A stretch of DNA of 64,000 nt from Streptomyces cylindrosporus (GTDB taxonomy: Bacteria; Actinomycetota; Actinomycetes; Streptomycetales; Streptomycetaceae): positions 434,001 to 498,000 of the forward strand of contig NZ_JALDAY010000002.1 in assembly GCF_022698165.1 (NCBI RefSeq). The letters are read 5' to 3'. Under the pieces are notes generated by a model. It was not told the origin of the DNA and did not search any database. It saw only the letters and a program-made list of their open reading frames with translations. Both the position numbers and the translations under genes were made by a program. Shown here piece after piece: positions 1 through 9,811 of the stretch. Position 1 is the first letter of the stretch, and each line of letters begins with the position of its first letter.

Positions 1-567
1 CTGCTGGCGGCCGGGCGGATCGCCCGGGTCACCGGCTCCTACATCGGGGCGAACAAGGAGTTCGCGCGGCAGTACCTGGCCGGCGAGCTGGAGGTGGAGC
101 TGATCCCGCAGGGCACGCTGGCCGAGCGGCTGCGGGCCGGCGGCGCCGGGATCCCCGCCTTCTACACGCCCGCGGGAGTGGGCACGCAGGTCGCCGAGGG
201 CGGACTGCCGTGGCGTTACGACGGTGAGGGCGGCGTCGCGCTGGCCTCACCGCCGAAGGAGGTACGGGAGTTCGACGGGGTGGAGTACGTGCTGGAGCGC
301 GGCATCCGCACCGACTTCGCGCTGGTGCGGGCCGCCAAGGGCGACCGGCACGGCAACCTGGTCTTCAACAAGTCCACCCGGAACTTCAACCCGCTCGCGG
401 CGATGGCCGGGCGGGTTACGGTCGCCGAGGTGGAGGAGCTCGTCGAGCCCGGCGAGATCGACCCGGACGCGGTGCATCTGCCGGGCATCTTCGTGCAGCG
501 CGTGGTGGCGCTGAGCCCCGAGCAGGCGGCGGACAAGAAGATCGAGCAGCGGACGGTGAGCAGCTGA
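1..567 (+). CDS. pcaI: 3-oxoadipate CoA-transferase, alpha subunit (5' end outside window)
   Basis: This is the carboxy-terminal 188 residues of subunit A of a class I CoA-transferase. The frame is open from base 1 with no start in view, and the conserved stretch with [10 protein letters not shown] and the PQGTLAERL motif is visible. With PcaJ it transfers CoA from succinyl-CoA to 3-oxoadipate in the cytosol. Its TGA (565-567) shares one base with the pcaJ start, so the subunits are translationally coupled, as expected for a heteromeric enzyme. Subunit A alone cannot separate oxoadipate from acetoacetate transferases; the operon (pcaJFHGBL) settles it. Only the missing amino terminus is uncertain. 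Confidence 0.93.
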   Translation: MLAAGRIARVTGSYIGANKEFARQYLAGELEVELIPQGTLAERLRAGGAGIPAFYTPAGVGTQVAEGGLPWRYDGEGGVALASPPKEVREFDGVEYVLERGIRTDFALVRAAKGDRHGNLVFNKSTRNFNPLAAMAGRVTVAEVEELVEPGEIDPDAVHLPGIFVQRVVALSPEQAADKKIEQRTVSS

Positions 568-1211
568 TGGCCTGGACACGTGAGCAGATGGCCGCCCGGG
601 CCGCGCGCGAGCTTGCCGACGGGCAGTACGTCAACCTCGGCATCGGCCTGCCCACGCTGATCCCGAACTATCTGCCGGAGGGCGTGGAGGTGATCCTGGA
701 GTCGGAGAACGGCATCCTGGGCACGGGCCCGTATCCGGCCGAGGACGCGGTCGACCCGGATCTGATCAACGCCGGCAAGGAGACCGTGACGGTCCTGCCG
801 GGCGCCTCCTTCTTCGACTCCGCGCTGTCCTTCTCGATGATCCGCGGCGGGCACATCGATGTCGCGGTGCTGGGCGCGATGCAGGTCTCCGCGAAGGGGG
901 ACCTGGCGAACTGGGCCGTTCCCGGGAAGCTGATCACCGGGATCGGCGGGGCGATGGACCTGGTGCACGGGGCTCGTACGGTCATCGTGGTGATGACGCA
1001 CACCGCGAAGGACGGGTCGGCGAAGATCCTGGAGGAGTGCACGCTGCCGCTCACAGGCCAAGCGTGTGTGAACCGGGTCATCACCGATCTCGGGGTGATC
1101 GACGTGACATCGGACGGACTCGTGTTGACCGAGGTCGCGCCGGGTGTGAGCGTCGAGGACGTCATCGCCGAGACCGACGCGAAACTGACCGTTGCGGAGG
1201 ACCTGCTGTGA
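567..1211 (+). CDS. pcaJ: 3-oxoadipate CoA-transferase, beta subunit
   Basis: This 214-residue subunit B carries the catalytic glutamate of class I CoA-transferases in the ESENG motif (Glu47), which forms the enzyme-CoA thioester. It activates 3-oxoadipate to 3-oxoadipyl-CoA, the penultimate step of the beta-ketoadipate pathway. The length is normal for the family. The ATG at 567 overlaps the pcaI stop, and the TGA at 1209-1211 overlaps the GTG of pcaF, so the three genes are coupled. Regulation is presumably from the operon promoter upstream of the window. Confidence 0.95.
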   Translation: MAWTREQMAARAARELADGQYVNLGIGLPTLIPNYLPEGVEVILESENGILGTGPYPAEDAVDPDLINAGKETVTVLPGASFFDSALSFSMIRGGHIDVAVLGAMQVSAKGDLANWAVPGKLITGIGGAMDLVHGARTVIVVMTHTAKDGSAKILEECTLPLTGQACVNRVITDLGVIDVTSDGLVLTEVAPGVSVEDVIAETDAKLTVAEDLL

Positions 1212-2410
1212 ACACGGTTTACATCGTCGACGCTGTCCGTACCCCGATCGGCCGTTACAACGGTGGTCTCGCTTCGGTGCGCCCGGACGACCTGGCCGCC
1301 CACGCCATCCGCGAACTGATCGCCCGCACCCCCGCCCTGGACCCGGCCCGGATCGAGGACGTCTACTTCGGCAACGCCAACGGCGCGGGCGAGGAGAACC
1401 GCAACGTCGGCCGCATGGCCGCACTGCTCGCCGGCCTGCCCACCTCCGTGCCCGGCGTCACCGTCAACCGCCTGTGCGCCTCCGGCCTCGAAGCCGTCAT
1501 CCAGGCGTCCCGTGCCATCGCGGTCGGCGACGCCCACATCGCCGTGGCCGGCGGCGTCGAGTCGATGACCCGCGCCCCCTACGTGCTGCCCAAGAACGAC
1601 AAGCCCTTCCCGGCCGCCCACACCGAGCTGTACTCGACCACCCTCGGCTGGCGCATGGTCAACCCGAGGATGGACCCGCAGTGGACGATCCCGTTGGGCG
1701 AGTCCGCCGAGCTGATCGCCGAGAAGCACAAGATCAGCCGGGAGCAGCAGGACGAGTTCGCGCTCGCCTCGCACCAGAAGGCGGCCCGGGCCCAGCAACA
1801 GGGCCTGTTCGACGCCGAGTTGGTGCCCGTGTCGATTCCGCAGCGCAAGGGTGAGCCGGTCGTCCTCGCCGCCGACGAGTCGGTCCGCGCGGACGCTTCC
1901 CTGGCCGCGATGGCCAAGCTCAAGCCGTCCTTCCGCAAGGAGAACGGCACGGTCACCGCGGGCAACGCCTCCCCGCTCAACGACGGTGCCGCCGCCCTGC
2001 TCCTGGTCGACGAGGAGGGCCTCAAGGCGGTGGGCCGCGAGCCGCTGGCCCGGGTCTCCGCGACCGGCGTGCACGCCGTCGACCCGCAGTACTTCGGGCT
2101 CGCCCCGGTCGAGGCCGTGGGCCGCGCCCTCACCAAGGCCGGCAAGGGATTTGACGACCTGTCAGTTCTCGAACTGAATGAAGCCTTCGCCGCCCAGGTG
2201 CTCGGCTGCGTCGCCGAGTGGCCCGAGTTCGACCCGGCGATCCTCAACCCCCAGGGCGGCGCCATCGCCCTCGGCCACCCGCTCGGCGCCTCCGGTGCCC
2301 GCCTCGCCGGGACGGTCGCCCACCAGCTCGCCCGCCGCGGCTCCGGCACCGGCGTCGCCACCCTCTGCATCGGCGTCGGCCAGGGCCTCGCCCTCGTCCT
2401 CGAACGCTGA
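1208..2410 (+). CDS. pcaF: 3-oxoadipyl-CoA thiolase
   Basis: This 400-residue thiolase cleaves 3-oxoadipyl-CoA to succinyl-CoA and acetyl-CoA, the last step of the pathway. The nucleophilic cysteine is Cys90 (NRLCASG), and the catalytic His357 (GHPLGASG) and Cys387 (CIGVGQG) are at the standard spacing. I chose GTG 1208, which overlaps the pcaJ stop (GTGA); the same frame stays open upstream as far as 1037, but that part lies inside pcaJ and has no thiolase similarity. The start [15 protein letters not shown] is the canonical thiolase amino terminus. pcaH follows after 20 nt. Confidence 0.96.
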   Translation: MNTVYIVDAVRTPIGRYNGGLASVRPDDLAAHAIRELIARTPALDPARIEDVYFGNANGAGEENRNVGRMAALLAGLPTSVPGVTVNRLCASGLEAVIQASRAIAVGDAHIAVAGGVESMTRAPYVLPKNDKPFPAAHTELYSTTLGWRMVNPRMDPQWTIPLGESAELIAEKHKISREQQDEFALASHQKAARAQQQGLFDAELVPVSIPQRKGEPVVLAADESVRADASLAAMAKLKPSFRKENGTVTAGNASPLNDGAAALLLVDEEGLKAVGREPLARVSATGVHAVDPQYFGLAPVEAVGRALTKAGKGFDDLSVLELNEAFAAQVLGCVAEWPEFDPAILNPQGGAIALGHPLGASGARLAGTVAHQLARRGSGTGVATLCIGVGQGLALVLER

Positions 2411-2430
2411 GACCCCCGAGGAAGATCCCC

Positions 2431-3204
2431 ATGACTCTCACCCAGCACGACATCGACCAGGAGATCGCGGCCGAGCACGCCGCGTACGAGAAGCGGGTCG
2501 CCGACGGTGCCCCCGTAGAGCACCACCCGCGCCGCGACTACGCGCCGTACCGCTCCTCCGTACTGCGCCACCCCAAGCAGCCGCCGATCGCCATCGACGT
2601 CACCAAGGACCCGGAGCTGGTGGAGCTGCACTCCCCCGCCTTCGGCGAGCGGGACATCACGATCATCGACAACGATCTGACCCGGCAGCACGACGGCGAG
2701 CCGATCGGTGAGCGGATCACCGTCTCCGGGCGGCTGCTCGACCGCGACGGGCGTCCGGTGCGCGGTCAGCTCATCGAGATCTGGCAGGCCAACTCGGCGG
2801 GCCGCTACGCCCACCAGCGCGAGCAGCACGACGCCCCGCTGGACCCGAACTTCACCGGCGTCGGCCGCACGATCACCGACGCCGAAGGCCACTACCGCTT
2901 CACGACGATCCAGCCCGGCCCCTACCCCTGGCGCAACCACCTCAACGCCTGGCGCCCGGCGCACATCCACTTCTCGATGTTCGGCACGGCGTTCACCCAG
3001 CGGCTGGTGACGCAGATGTACTTCCCGAGCGACCCGCTGTTCCCGTACGACCCGATCATCCAGTCGGTCACGGACGACGCGGCGCGCCAGCGGCTGGTCG
3101 CGACCTACGACCACGACCTGTCCGTGCCGGAGTTCTCGATGGGGTACCACTGGGACATCGTGCTGGACGGCCCGAACGCCACCTGGCTCGAAGAAGGGCG
3201 CTGA
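2431..3204 (+). CDS. pcaH: protocatechuate 3,4-dioxygenase, beta subunit
   Basis: This 257-residue protein is the iron-bearing subunit of an intradiol ring-cleavage dioxygenase, which converts protocatechuate to 3-carboxy-cis,cis-muconate. The four non-heme Fe(III) ligands are present as Tyr126, Tyr165, His178 and His180; their spacing (39, 13, 2) equals that of the Pseudomonas enzyme. ATG 2431 is preceded by a purine-rich site (GAGGAAG). A longer upstream reading in this frame runs through pcaF and is rejected. pcaG starts 6 nt after the stop. Confidence 0.96.
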   Translation: MTLTQHDIDQEIAAEHAAYEKRVADGAPVEHHPRRDYAPYRSSVLRHPKQPPIAIDVTKDPELVELHSPAFGERDITIIDNDLTRQHDGEPIGERITVSGRLLDRDGRPVRGQLIEIWQANSAGRYAHQREQHDAPLDPNFTGVGRTITDAEGHYRFTTIQPGPYPWRNHLNAWRPAHIHFSMFGTAFTQRLVTQMYFPSDPLFPYDPIIQSVTDDAARQRLVATYDHDLSVPEFSMGYHWDIVLDGPNATWLEEGR

Positions 3205-3210
3205 CCTGCC

Positions 3211-3816
3211 ATGACGAAGATCGACACGAGCAGGCCGGAGAGCGTGCTGCCCACCCCGTCGCACACGGTGGGCCCCTTCTACGGCTACGCGCTGCCCTTC
3301 CGCGGCGGCGAGGACATCGCCCCGCTCGGCCACCCGGACACGATCACGGTCCACGGTTACGTCCTGGACGGCGAGGGCAAGCCGCTGCCCGACGCGTTCG
3401 TGGAGCTGTGGGGCGCCGACCCCGACGGCAACGTGTCCACCACCGACGGCTCGATACGCCGTGACCCGGCCTCCGGCGACTATCTGGGCCGCAACGGCGT
3501 GGAGTTCACCGGCTGGGGACGCATCCAGACGGATGCGAACGGGCACTGGTACGCGCGGACGCTGCGCCCGGGCGCCCGGGGGCGGAGCGCGCCGTACATC
3601 AGCGCGTGCGTGTTCGCGCGGGGACTGCTGGTGCACCTGTTCACCCGGATCTACCTGCCGGGCGACGAGGCGGCGCACGCGACCGACCCGCTGCTCGCGC
3701 GGCTGGACGAGGCGCGGCGCGGCACGCTGATCGCGGCGGACGAGGGCCGTGGCACATACCGTTTCGACATCCGCCTTCAGGGCGAAGGCGAGACGGTCTT
3801 CCTGGAGTTCCAGTGA
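3211..3816 (+). CDS. pcaG: protocatechuate 3,4-dioxygenase, alpha subunit
   Basis: This 201-residue protein is the non-catalytic partner of PcaH. It opens with the typical PTPSHTVGPFYGYALPF segment of alpha subunits and has the same intradiol-dioxygenase beta-sandwich pattern (VHGYVLDGEGKPLPDAFVELW) but lacks the Tyr/His iron ligands. Alpha and beta chains form the multimeric enzyme, with substrate sites at their interface. The stop TGA at 3814-3816 overlaps the GTG start of pcaB. Confidence 0.95.
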   Translation: MTKIDTSRPESVLPTPSHTVGPFYGYALPFRGGEDIAPLGHPDTITVHGYVLDGEGKPLPDAFVELWGADPDGNVSTTDGSIRRDPASGDYLGRNGVEFTGWGRIQTDANGHWYARTLRPGARGRSAPYISACVFARGLLVHLFTRIYLPGDEAAHATDPLLARLDEARRGTLIAADEGRGTYRFDIRLQGEGETVFLEFQ

Positions 3817-5147
3817 CTTCTGCCCATCCCGACGACACCGGCCTGCTCGCCCCCGGGTGGGCAGGCTCCCCCGCCGCGTCGGCGACCTCCGACACGGCCT
3901 GCCTGCAAGCCCTGCTCGACGCCGAGGCCGCCCTGACCCGGGCCCAGGCCTCCCTGGACCTCGCCCCGGCCGGGGCGGCCGGCGCCGTGACCGAGGCGGC
4001 GGTCGCCGACCGCTTCGACGTGCGCTCCCTCGCCGAGCGCGCCCGCGGCGGCGGCAACCCGGTCATCCCGCTGGTCGCCGACCTCACGGAGGCGGTCGGC
4101 GAGGAGTACGGCCCGTACGTCCACCGGGGCGCGACCAGCCAGGACATCATGGACACGGCCATGATGCTGGTCGCCGCCCGCGCCCTCGACACGGTCCTCC
4201 CCGACCTCGCCCGCACCGAGCGGGCGCTGGCCCGGCTCGCGGCCGGGCACCGCGACACCGTCATGCCCGGCCGCACCCTCAGCCAGCACGCCGTGCCGAC
4301 GACGTTCGGGCTGAAGGCGGCCGGGTGGCGGTCGCTCACCCTCGACGCGCGCGACCGCATCAAGGCTGTACGGGAGTCGCTGCCCGTCCAACTCGGCGGC
4401 GCCACCGGGACCTTGGCGGCCTTCACGGCGTACGGCGCCCAGGACCCGCAGGCCCTCGTGGCGGCCTACGCCCGCGAACTCGGCCTCAAGGAGCCCCTCC
4501 TCCCCTGGCACACCCTGCGCACCTCGATCGCCGACCTCGCCGGCTGTCTCGCCTTCGCGGCCGGGGCGCTGGGCAAGGTCGCGGCGGACGTGCTGGTGCT
4601 CGGCCGTACCGAGATCGCGGAGGTCGCGGAGGGCAGCGGGGGCGGCTCGTCCGCCATGCCGCACAAGGCGAATCCCGTACGGTCCACGCTGATCGCGGCC
4701 GCCGCGTGCCGGGCGCCCCAGTCGGCGGCCACGCTGTACGGGTCGATGGCGGCGGAGGACGAGCGGCCCGCCGGGGCCTGGCACGCGGAGTGGGAGCCGC
4801 TGCGGGATCTGCTGCGGCTGGTCGGCGGGGCTGCCCGGGACGCGGCCGAACTCACCGAAGGGCTGCGGGTGAACGCGGAGGCGATGCGCGAACACCTGGG
4901 TCTCACCCACGGGTTGATCGTCTCCGAGCGCCTGTCGGCCGAACTGGCCGCGGTGCTGGGCCGGGCCCGCGCCAAGGCCCTGCTCACGGAGGCCGCCAGG
5001 CGGACGTACACCGAAGGTCGCCCCCTTGCCGAACTCCTCGCCGAAGAACCCGAGTTGAAGGACGTCGACCTCGGCGAGCTCACCGACCCCGCCCGTTACA
5101 CGGGTGCAGCCGCAAGCCTCACCGACCGCGCCCTGGAGCGACGTTGA
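3813..5147 (+). CDS. pcaB: 3-carboxy-cis,cis-muconate cycloisomerase
   Basis: This 444-residue member of the fumarase/aspartase superfamily converts 3-carboxymuconate to 4-carboxymuconolactone. The superfamily signature loop GSSAMPHKANP is intact, and the GATSQDIMDTA segment contributes to the active site. The start is GTG 3813, overlapping the pcaG stop; the open frame back to 3606 is a shadow of pcaG. The 3' end overlaps the TTG start of the next gene, continuing the coupled chain. Confidence 0.94.
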   Translation: MTSAHPDDTGLLAPGWAGSPAASATSDTACLQALLDAEAALTRAQASLDLAPAGAAGAVTEAAVADRFDVRSLAERARGGGNPVIPLVADLTEAVGEEYGPYVHRGATSQDIMDTAMMLVAARALDTVLPDLARTERALARLAAGHRDTVMPGRTLSQHAVPTTFGLKAAGWRSLTLDARDRIKAVRESLPVQLGGATGTLAAFTAYGAQDPQALVAAYARELGLKEPLLPWHTLRTSIADLAGCLAFAAGALGKVAADVLVLGRTEIAEVAEGSGGGSSAMPHKANPVRSTLIAAAACRAPQSAATLYGSMAAEDERPAGAWHAEWEPLRDLLRLVGGAARDAAELTEGLRVNAEAMREHLGLTHGLIVSERLSAELAAVLGRARAKALLTEAARRTYTEGRPLAELLAEEPELKDVDLGELTDPARYTGAAASLTDRALERR

Positions 5148-6274
5148 CCGGGAAACTCCTCAACCACCGTGCCGAGGGCTCCACTTCGGCTCCCCCGCTG
5201 CTGCTCGGGCCCTCGCTCGGGACGTCGTACGCCCTGTGGGACAAGGTGGCGCCCGAGCTGTCCACCACCCATCGGGTGATCCGCTGGGACCTGCCGGGGC
5301 ACGGCGGCTCGGCGGCCGGGCTGATCGGGCCGGGCGTCACCGTCGGTGACCTGGCCGACCTGGTGCTGGCGCTCGCCGACTCGCTCGGGATCGAGCGGTT
5401 CGCGTACGCGGGGGTGTCGCTGGGCGGGGCCGTCGGCCTGCATCTGGCCGTGCATCGTCCGGAGCGCGTCGAGTCCCTCGCCGTGCTCTGCTCCTCGGCC
5501 CACTTCAACGGCTCGAAGCCGTGGGAGGAGCGGGCCGAGCGGGTCCGCCGGGACGGGATGGGGTGGCTGCTGGAGAGCGCGAACGCCCGTTGGTTCGCCG
5601 GGGACTTCACCGTGCCGGAGCTGGTCCGCGACCACGCCGAGGCCGACCCGGAGGCGTACGCGCTGTGCTGTGACGCGCTGGCCGCCTTCGATCTGCGCGA
5701 CCGGCTCGGCGAGATCCGCGCGCGGACGCTGCTCGTCGCGGGCCGCGAGGACCCGGCGACACCGCCGGCCCATCTGCGGGAGATCGCGGACGCCGTGCCC
5801 GGTTCGGCCCTGGTCGAGATCCCGGGGGCCTCCCATCTGGCGCCCGCGCAGTGCCCGGAGGCCGTGCTCACGGCACTGCGCGCCCACCTCGGCGGGGGTG
5901 CCGAACGCGGTATGGAGGTACGGCGGCAGGTGCTCGGGGACGCGCATGTGGACCGGGCGCAGGCCCGGCAGACCCCGTTCACCGCCCGGTTCCAGGACTT
6001 CATCTCGCGCTACGCGTGGGGCGAGATCTGGACCGACCCGACGCTCTCGCGCCGCGAGCGCAGCATGATCACGCTGACCGCGCTGGTCGCGCACGGGCAC
6101 TACGACGAGCTGGCCATGCATGTACGGGCCGCGCGGCGTAACGGGCTCACGCCCGAGGAGATCGGCGCGGTGCTGCTGCAGACGGCCGTGTACTGCGGGG
6201 TTCCGGCCGCGAACTCGGCGTTCGCGACGGCCCAGCGGGTGCTGGCGGAGGAAGACGCGGCGAACGAAGGGTGA
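5144..6274 (+). CDS. pcaL: fused 3-oxoadipate enol-lactonase / 4-carboxymuconolactone decarboxylase
   Basis: Two pathway enzymes are fused in 376 residues. Residues 1-250 are an alpha/beta hydrolase (PcaD) with nucleophile Ser92 (GVSLGG), Asp203 and His231. Residues about 257-376 are a carboxymuconolactone decarboxylase domain (PcaC), containing the HVRAARRNGLTPEEI helix. Together they turn 4-carboxymuconolactone into 3-oxoadipate. The PcaL fusion is known from Rhodococcus and Streptomyces. The only start that fits the hydrolase amino terminus is TTG 5144, overlapping the pcaB stop (TTGA); the first in-frame ATG is far inside the hydrolase domain. This is the last gene of the operon. Confidence 0.93.
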   Translation: MTGKLLNHRAEGSTSAPPLLLGPSLGTSYALWDKVAPELSTTHRVIRWDLPGHGGSAAGLIGPGVTVGDLADLVLALADSLGIERFAYAGVSLGGAVGLHLAVHRPERVESLAVLCSSAHFNGSKPWEERAERVRRDGMGWLLESANARWFAGDFTVPELVRDHAEADPEAYALCCDALAAFDLRDRLGEIRARTLLVAGREDPATPPAHLREIADAVPGSALVEIPGASHLAPAQCPEAVLTALRAHLGGGAERGMEVRRQVLGDAHVDRAQARQTPFTARFQDFISRYAWGEIWTDPTLSRRERSMITLTALVAHGHYDELAMHVRAARRNGLTPEEIGAVLLQTAVYCGVPAANSAFATAQRVLAEEDAANEG

Positions 6275-6338
6275 CACTGGTGGTCGTAGCCTCAGCAGCA
6301 CCTCGCACATGGCCGCACCGCGTGCCTACGGTGGAGGC

Positions 6339-7130
6339 ATGTCCACCATTCTGATCACCGGCGCCACATCCGGTCTCGGCCGTTACGTCGCCTTCGAGCT
6401 GGTCCGCTCCGGGCACGTCGTGCTCGCCCACGGGCGTGATCCCGGCCGGACGGAGCAGCTGGTCGCGGAGTTGCGTGCGGAGGGCGACGCGGAGGCCTTC
6501 GTCGCCGACCTGGCCTCGCTGACGCAGGTCCGGGAGCTGGGCGCGCATGTCGCGGACGCGCATCCCGACCTGGACGTCCTGATCAACAACGCGGGCATCG
6601 GCGCCGGCGCGCCCGGCACGGGGCGCGAGCTGAGCGCCGACGGCCACGAACTGCGCCTCGCGGTGAACTACCTGGCCCCGGTGGTCCTGACGCGGGCCCT
6701 GCTGCCGACGCTGCGCCGCAACGCGCCCGCCCGGATCGTCAACGTGGGTTCGGTGGGCCAGGAGCCCGTCGACTTCGACGACATCGAGTTCCGGCGGGGC
6801 TACGACGGCTTCGCGGCCTACTGCCGGGCCAAGTTCGCGCTGGCCGCCCACACCTTCGCCCTGGCCGAGGAGCTGGCGGACACCGGCGTCGCGGTGAACG
6901 TCCTGCACCCCGCGACCTTCATGGACACGGCGATGGTCCGCGAGGGCGGCGTCACCCCCTGGAACACGGTGGCGGACGGCGCCCCGGGCGTACTGGCCCT
7001 GGCCACACGGGAGTTGGGCACGGGCGGCTACTTCGACGGCACATCCCCGGCGCGGGCGCACGAGTCGACGTACGACCGCGACGTCCACAAGCGCCTGTCG
7101 GCGGTGACCGATCAGCTGCTGTCGCTCTAG
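6339..7130 (+). CDS. short-chain dehydrogenase/reductase
   Basis: This 263-residue protein is a classical-type SDR. It has the dinucleotide-binding TGATSGLG at residues 7-14, the NNAG motif, the catalytic serine in NVGSVG and the YCRAK catalytic Tyr/Lys pair. The retinol-dehydrogenase-like pattern (VNYLAPVVLTRALLPTL) gives no specific substrate. ATG 6339 follows a good ribosome-binding site (GGTGGAGGC). It lies 64 nt after pcaL on the same strand, so read-through is possible, but a role in aromatic breakdown is not shown. Its TAG overlaps the stop codon of the convergent gene. Confidence 0.85.
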   Translation: MSTILITGATSGLGRYVAFELVRSGHVVLAHGRDPGRTEQLVAELRAEGDAEAFVADLASLTQVRELGAHVADAHPDLDVLINNAGIGAGAPGTGRELSADGHELRLAVNYLAPVVLTRALLPTLRRNAPARIVNVGSVGQEPVDFDDIEFRRGYDGFAAYCRAKFALAAHTFALAEELADTGVAVNVLHPATFMDTAMVREGGVTPWNTVADGAPGVLALATRELGTGGYFDGTSPARAHESTYDRDVHKRLSAVTDQLLSL

Positions 7131-9811
7131 CGCAGCCCCCGGCCCGTCTCCAGTACCTCCCTGGCCTGCGCCACCAGTCCGTCCGCTCCGCACGAGCGGG
7201 CCAGTGCCAGGCCGCGGTTGATCTCGGCGACCGAGCGGGCGGCGATGCCGTACTCCACGCGGGCCGCCGCGTGCTCGTACTGGCAGGGAGAGGCCTCCAG
7301 GTAGGCGACGGCCTGGGCGGCCAGGCGGACCGCCCGCTGGCCGGTCTCCAGGGCGGCCGCGCAGCGAAGTGCCTCGCCGATGGCGGTGTCGGTGCCGAAG
7401 CGCTCGGCCTGGCGGCGGGCGTCCGCGGCGAGCTGCGCGGCCCGCGCGGGCTCCTCCCGGGCGAGGGCTCGCGCGAGGTCCAGCGCCCAGGCGACGACCA
7501 CGGGGTTGCGGTGACCGCACGCGGCCGCGGCCTTCTCGGCTTCTTCCAGTTCGCTGATCCCGTCCTTGGTGCGGCCGACGGCGAGGAGCAGGCGGCCGCG
7601 GACGGAACGCGCGTCGGGCATGACGACGGTGGACGGGTAGGGCGGGGCGAAGTCGTACTCCTCGGCGATCTCCCAGGCCTCGGCGACATGGCCCCGGGCG
7701 AGCAGCGTGTCGACGAGGTTGCAGGTCACCGTCCAGTACAACGGCAGCCCGCGGCCGACGCGTTCGGCGAACCGCAGCGACTCGCGCAGGGACGCCTCCG
7801 CCTCCCGCAGCCGGCCGCGCCGGCGGTGCGTGAGCCCGACGTAGGCGTGGGCGAGGACGAGATGGCCGCCGCTCCAGCCGGCCGCCTCATAGGCGCGCAG
7901 GGCCTCGTTGCACAGGCTCTCGGCGCGGTCGAGGCGGTCGGCGTGGGCGTAGGAGCTGGTCAGCATGATCAGGAGCTCGACGCCCCACTCGGTGTCGGTC
8001 CAGCCGAGGCCCGGAGGGAGCCGGCCGTTGACGAGGGCGCGGTCGCAGTACTCGACGACCTCCTCGGCGTTCTCGCCGTGGATCAGGGCGTCGAAGCCGC
8101 GCAGAATGAGCAGGGCCCGCTCGGAGTTGTCGCGGCCCGTGCAGGTACTGGCGAGTGCGGCCAGTCGCTCGGAGCGGCCCGGCGAGACGGCCTCGCCCGA
8201 GAAGATGCCCTCCCACATGAGCTGGACGGCCTGCAACCGCAGTTTCGCCGGACCGTCCTCGAGCCGTGCCGCCTCCGCCTCGACCGTGCGGACGGCCTCT
8301 TGCAACTGGTCGTTGTGGAGGAGGGCCTGGGAGAGGCGGAAGACCGCGTCCACGCGCGTGTCGCCGTCGAGGCCGGGCATGCCGAGGGCGGACTGCAGGT
8401 GGTCGATGGTGACGGCGGGCGCGGTGAGCAGGGTGGCGCAGCCCAGTTCGTAGAGCACGCGCGCGTGGACCTCCGGGCGGGGCGGCTCCAGCAGGGCGCG
8501 CTCCAGGCAGCGGCGGGCCGCGTCGGGGGCGCCGACGGCGAGGTGTTCGCGGGCGGCCTCGCGCAGTTGCTCGACGAGTTCCTCGTCGTCGTCCGGATGG
8601 ACCCGCAGCAGGTGCCGGGAGGCCATGGCGGCGCCGCGCCCGGAGTCGGTGATGACCTGGGCGGCGATGCCGTGCATGGCGGTGCACAGGGCGTCCGGGA
8701 TGGAGTTGTAGACGGCGGACTGGATCAGCGGGTGGACGAACTCCATCTCCCCCGTGCCCAGTTGGGTGCCGGCCGGATCGGGCTCGGTGAGGATGCGGGC
8801 GCCCTGGAGCAGGGTGGCGCAGCGGGCGGCGTTCTCGTGGTCCATGGTGGCCAGGCGGGCCACCAGGTCCACCGAGATGTCGTTGCCGAGGATGGCGGCG
8901 GCCCAGGCGAACCGGGTGGCGTCGACGCCGAGTTCCTCCAGGCGGGCGACGAGACCGCCGCCGCGGGCCGAGCGGTTGAGGGCGCGCAGCTCGACGGCCG
9001 CGCCCTCGGTCGGCTCCAGCTCGCTGTCGCCCACCTTGGCGAGGAGTTCGACGGTCTCGTACGGGTTGCCGCCGGTCACGGCCCAGACCTCGCGGCAGAA
9101 CGGGGCGTCGGCGTGGGCGCCCAACGTGGCGCGGGTGAGGCCGGCGGTGGCTTCCGGGGTGAGGGCGCTCAGGGTGGCGTCGGGGTGGCCCGAGGCGGCG
9201 GCGATCGCGTCGAGGTGGCGGGCGCTCTCGCCGGTGACCTCGCCGGGGCGGCGGGCCACGACGACCAGGACGGAGAGGTCGTCGAGCCGCTCGGCGAAGG
9301 CGGCGAGCCAGCGCAGGGTCTCCTGGTCGGCCCAGTGCGCGTCGTCGATCAGCAGCACCAGCGGCCAGTCGCGCCGGGCCAGCCTGCGTACGGCGGCGAC
9401 CAGGCCGTCGCACACGCCCTGCGGGTCGGCCTGGGGTCCGCCCGGCTCGGTGATGCCGAGGGCGGGGCCGGCGACGTCGTACCAGTCGCCGAGGTATTCG
9501 CGGGCCTCCTCCGGCATCAGCCTGATCAGCGCGGGCTGCAGCAGCTGCCGCACCACGTTGAAGGGGACCGACCTGAGGGTCTCGCCGCCGCGGGCCGACC
9601 ACACCTGGCAGCCGCGCGCCTCGGCCATGCGGCGGGTCTCGTTCAGCAGAGCCGTCTTGCCCAGTCCCGCCTCGCCCTGGATCACCAGCAGGCTGCCCGA
9701 GGACGAGTGGTCGGCGCGCAGGGTGTCGATGGCCCGCTCGATGGCGGCGACTTCCTCGGCGCGCTCCCACAGGGAAGTCGAGGCGGCCTCCGCGGGCCGT
9801 GCCTCCGTCAT
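7127..9811 (-). CDS. large STAND/LAL-type ATPase lacking a LuxR HTH
   Basis: This 894-residue protein looks like a LuxR-family (LAL) regulator without its output domain. An AAA/STAND ATPase occupies about residues 14-400, with Walker A GEAGLGKT at 46-53 and Walker B LVLLIDD at 151-157, and tetratricopeptide-like helical repeats follow to the end. Normal LAL proteins end in a LuxR winged HTH of about 60 residues; here the chain stops after helical repeats (ending ETGRGLR) and no HTH is visible. ATG 9811 has a strong ribosome-binding site (GGAGGTAA). The longer open frame to 10072 overlaps the divergent transporter gene and is not used. It may signal through a partner protein; ligand and target are unknown. 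Confidence 0.85.
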   Translation of the reverse strand: MTEARPAEAASTSLWERAEEVAAIERAIDTLRADHSSSGSLLVIQGEAGLGKTALLNETRRMAEARGCQVWSARGGETLRSVPFNVVRQLLQPALIRLMPEEAREYLGDWYDVAGPALGITEPGGPQADPQGVCDGLVAAVRRLARRDWPLVLLIDDAHWADQETLRWLAAFAERLDDLSVLVVVARRPGEVTGESARHLDAIAAASGHPDATLSALTPEATAGLTRATLGAHADAPFCREVWAVTGGNPYETVELLAKVGDSELEPTEGAAVELRALNRSARGGGLVARLEELGVDATRFAWAAAILGNDISVDLVARLATMDHENAARCATLLQGARILTEPDPAGTQLGTGEMEFVHPLIQSAVYNSIPDALCTAMHGIAAQVITDSGRGAAMASRHLLRVHPDDDEELVEQLREAAREHLAVGAPDAARRCLERALLEPPRPEVHARVLYELGCATLLTAPAVTIDHLQSALGMPGLDGDTRVDAVFRLSQALLHNDQLQEAVRTVEAEAARLEDGPAKLRLQAVQLMWEGIFSGEAVSPGRSERLAALASTCTGRDNSERALLILRGFDALIHGENAEEVVEYCDRALVNGRLPPGLGWTDTEWGVELLIMLTSSYAHADRLDRAESLCNEALRAYEAAGWSGGHLVLAHAYVGLTHRRRGRLREAEASLRESLRFAERVGRGLPLYWTVTCNLVDTLLARGHVAEAWEIAEEYDFAPPYPSTVVMPDARSVRGRLLLAVGRTKDGISELEEAEKAAAACGHRNPVVVAWALDLARALAREEPARAAQLAADARRQAERFGTDTAIGEALRCAAALETGQRAVRLAAQAVAYLEASPCQYEHAAARVEYGIAARSVAEINRGLALARSCGADGLVAQAREVLETGRGLR

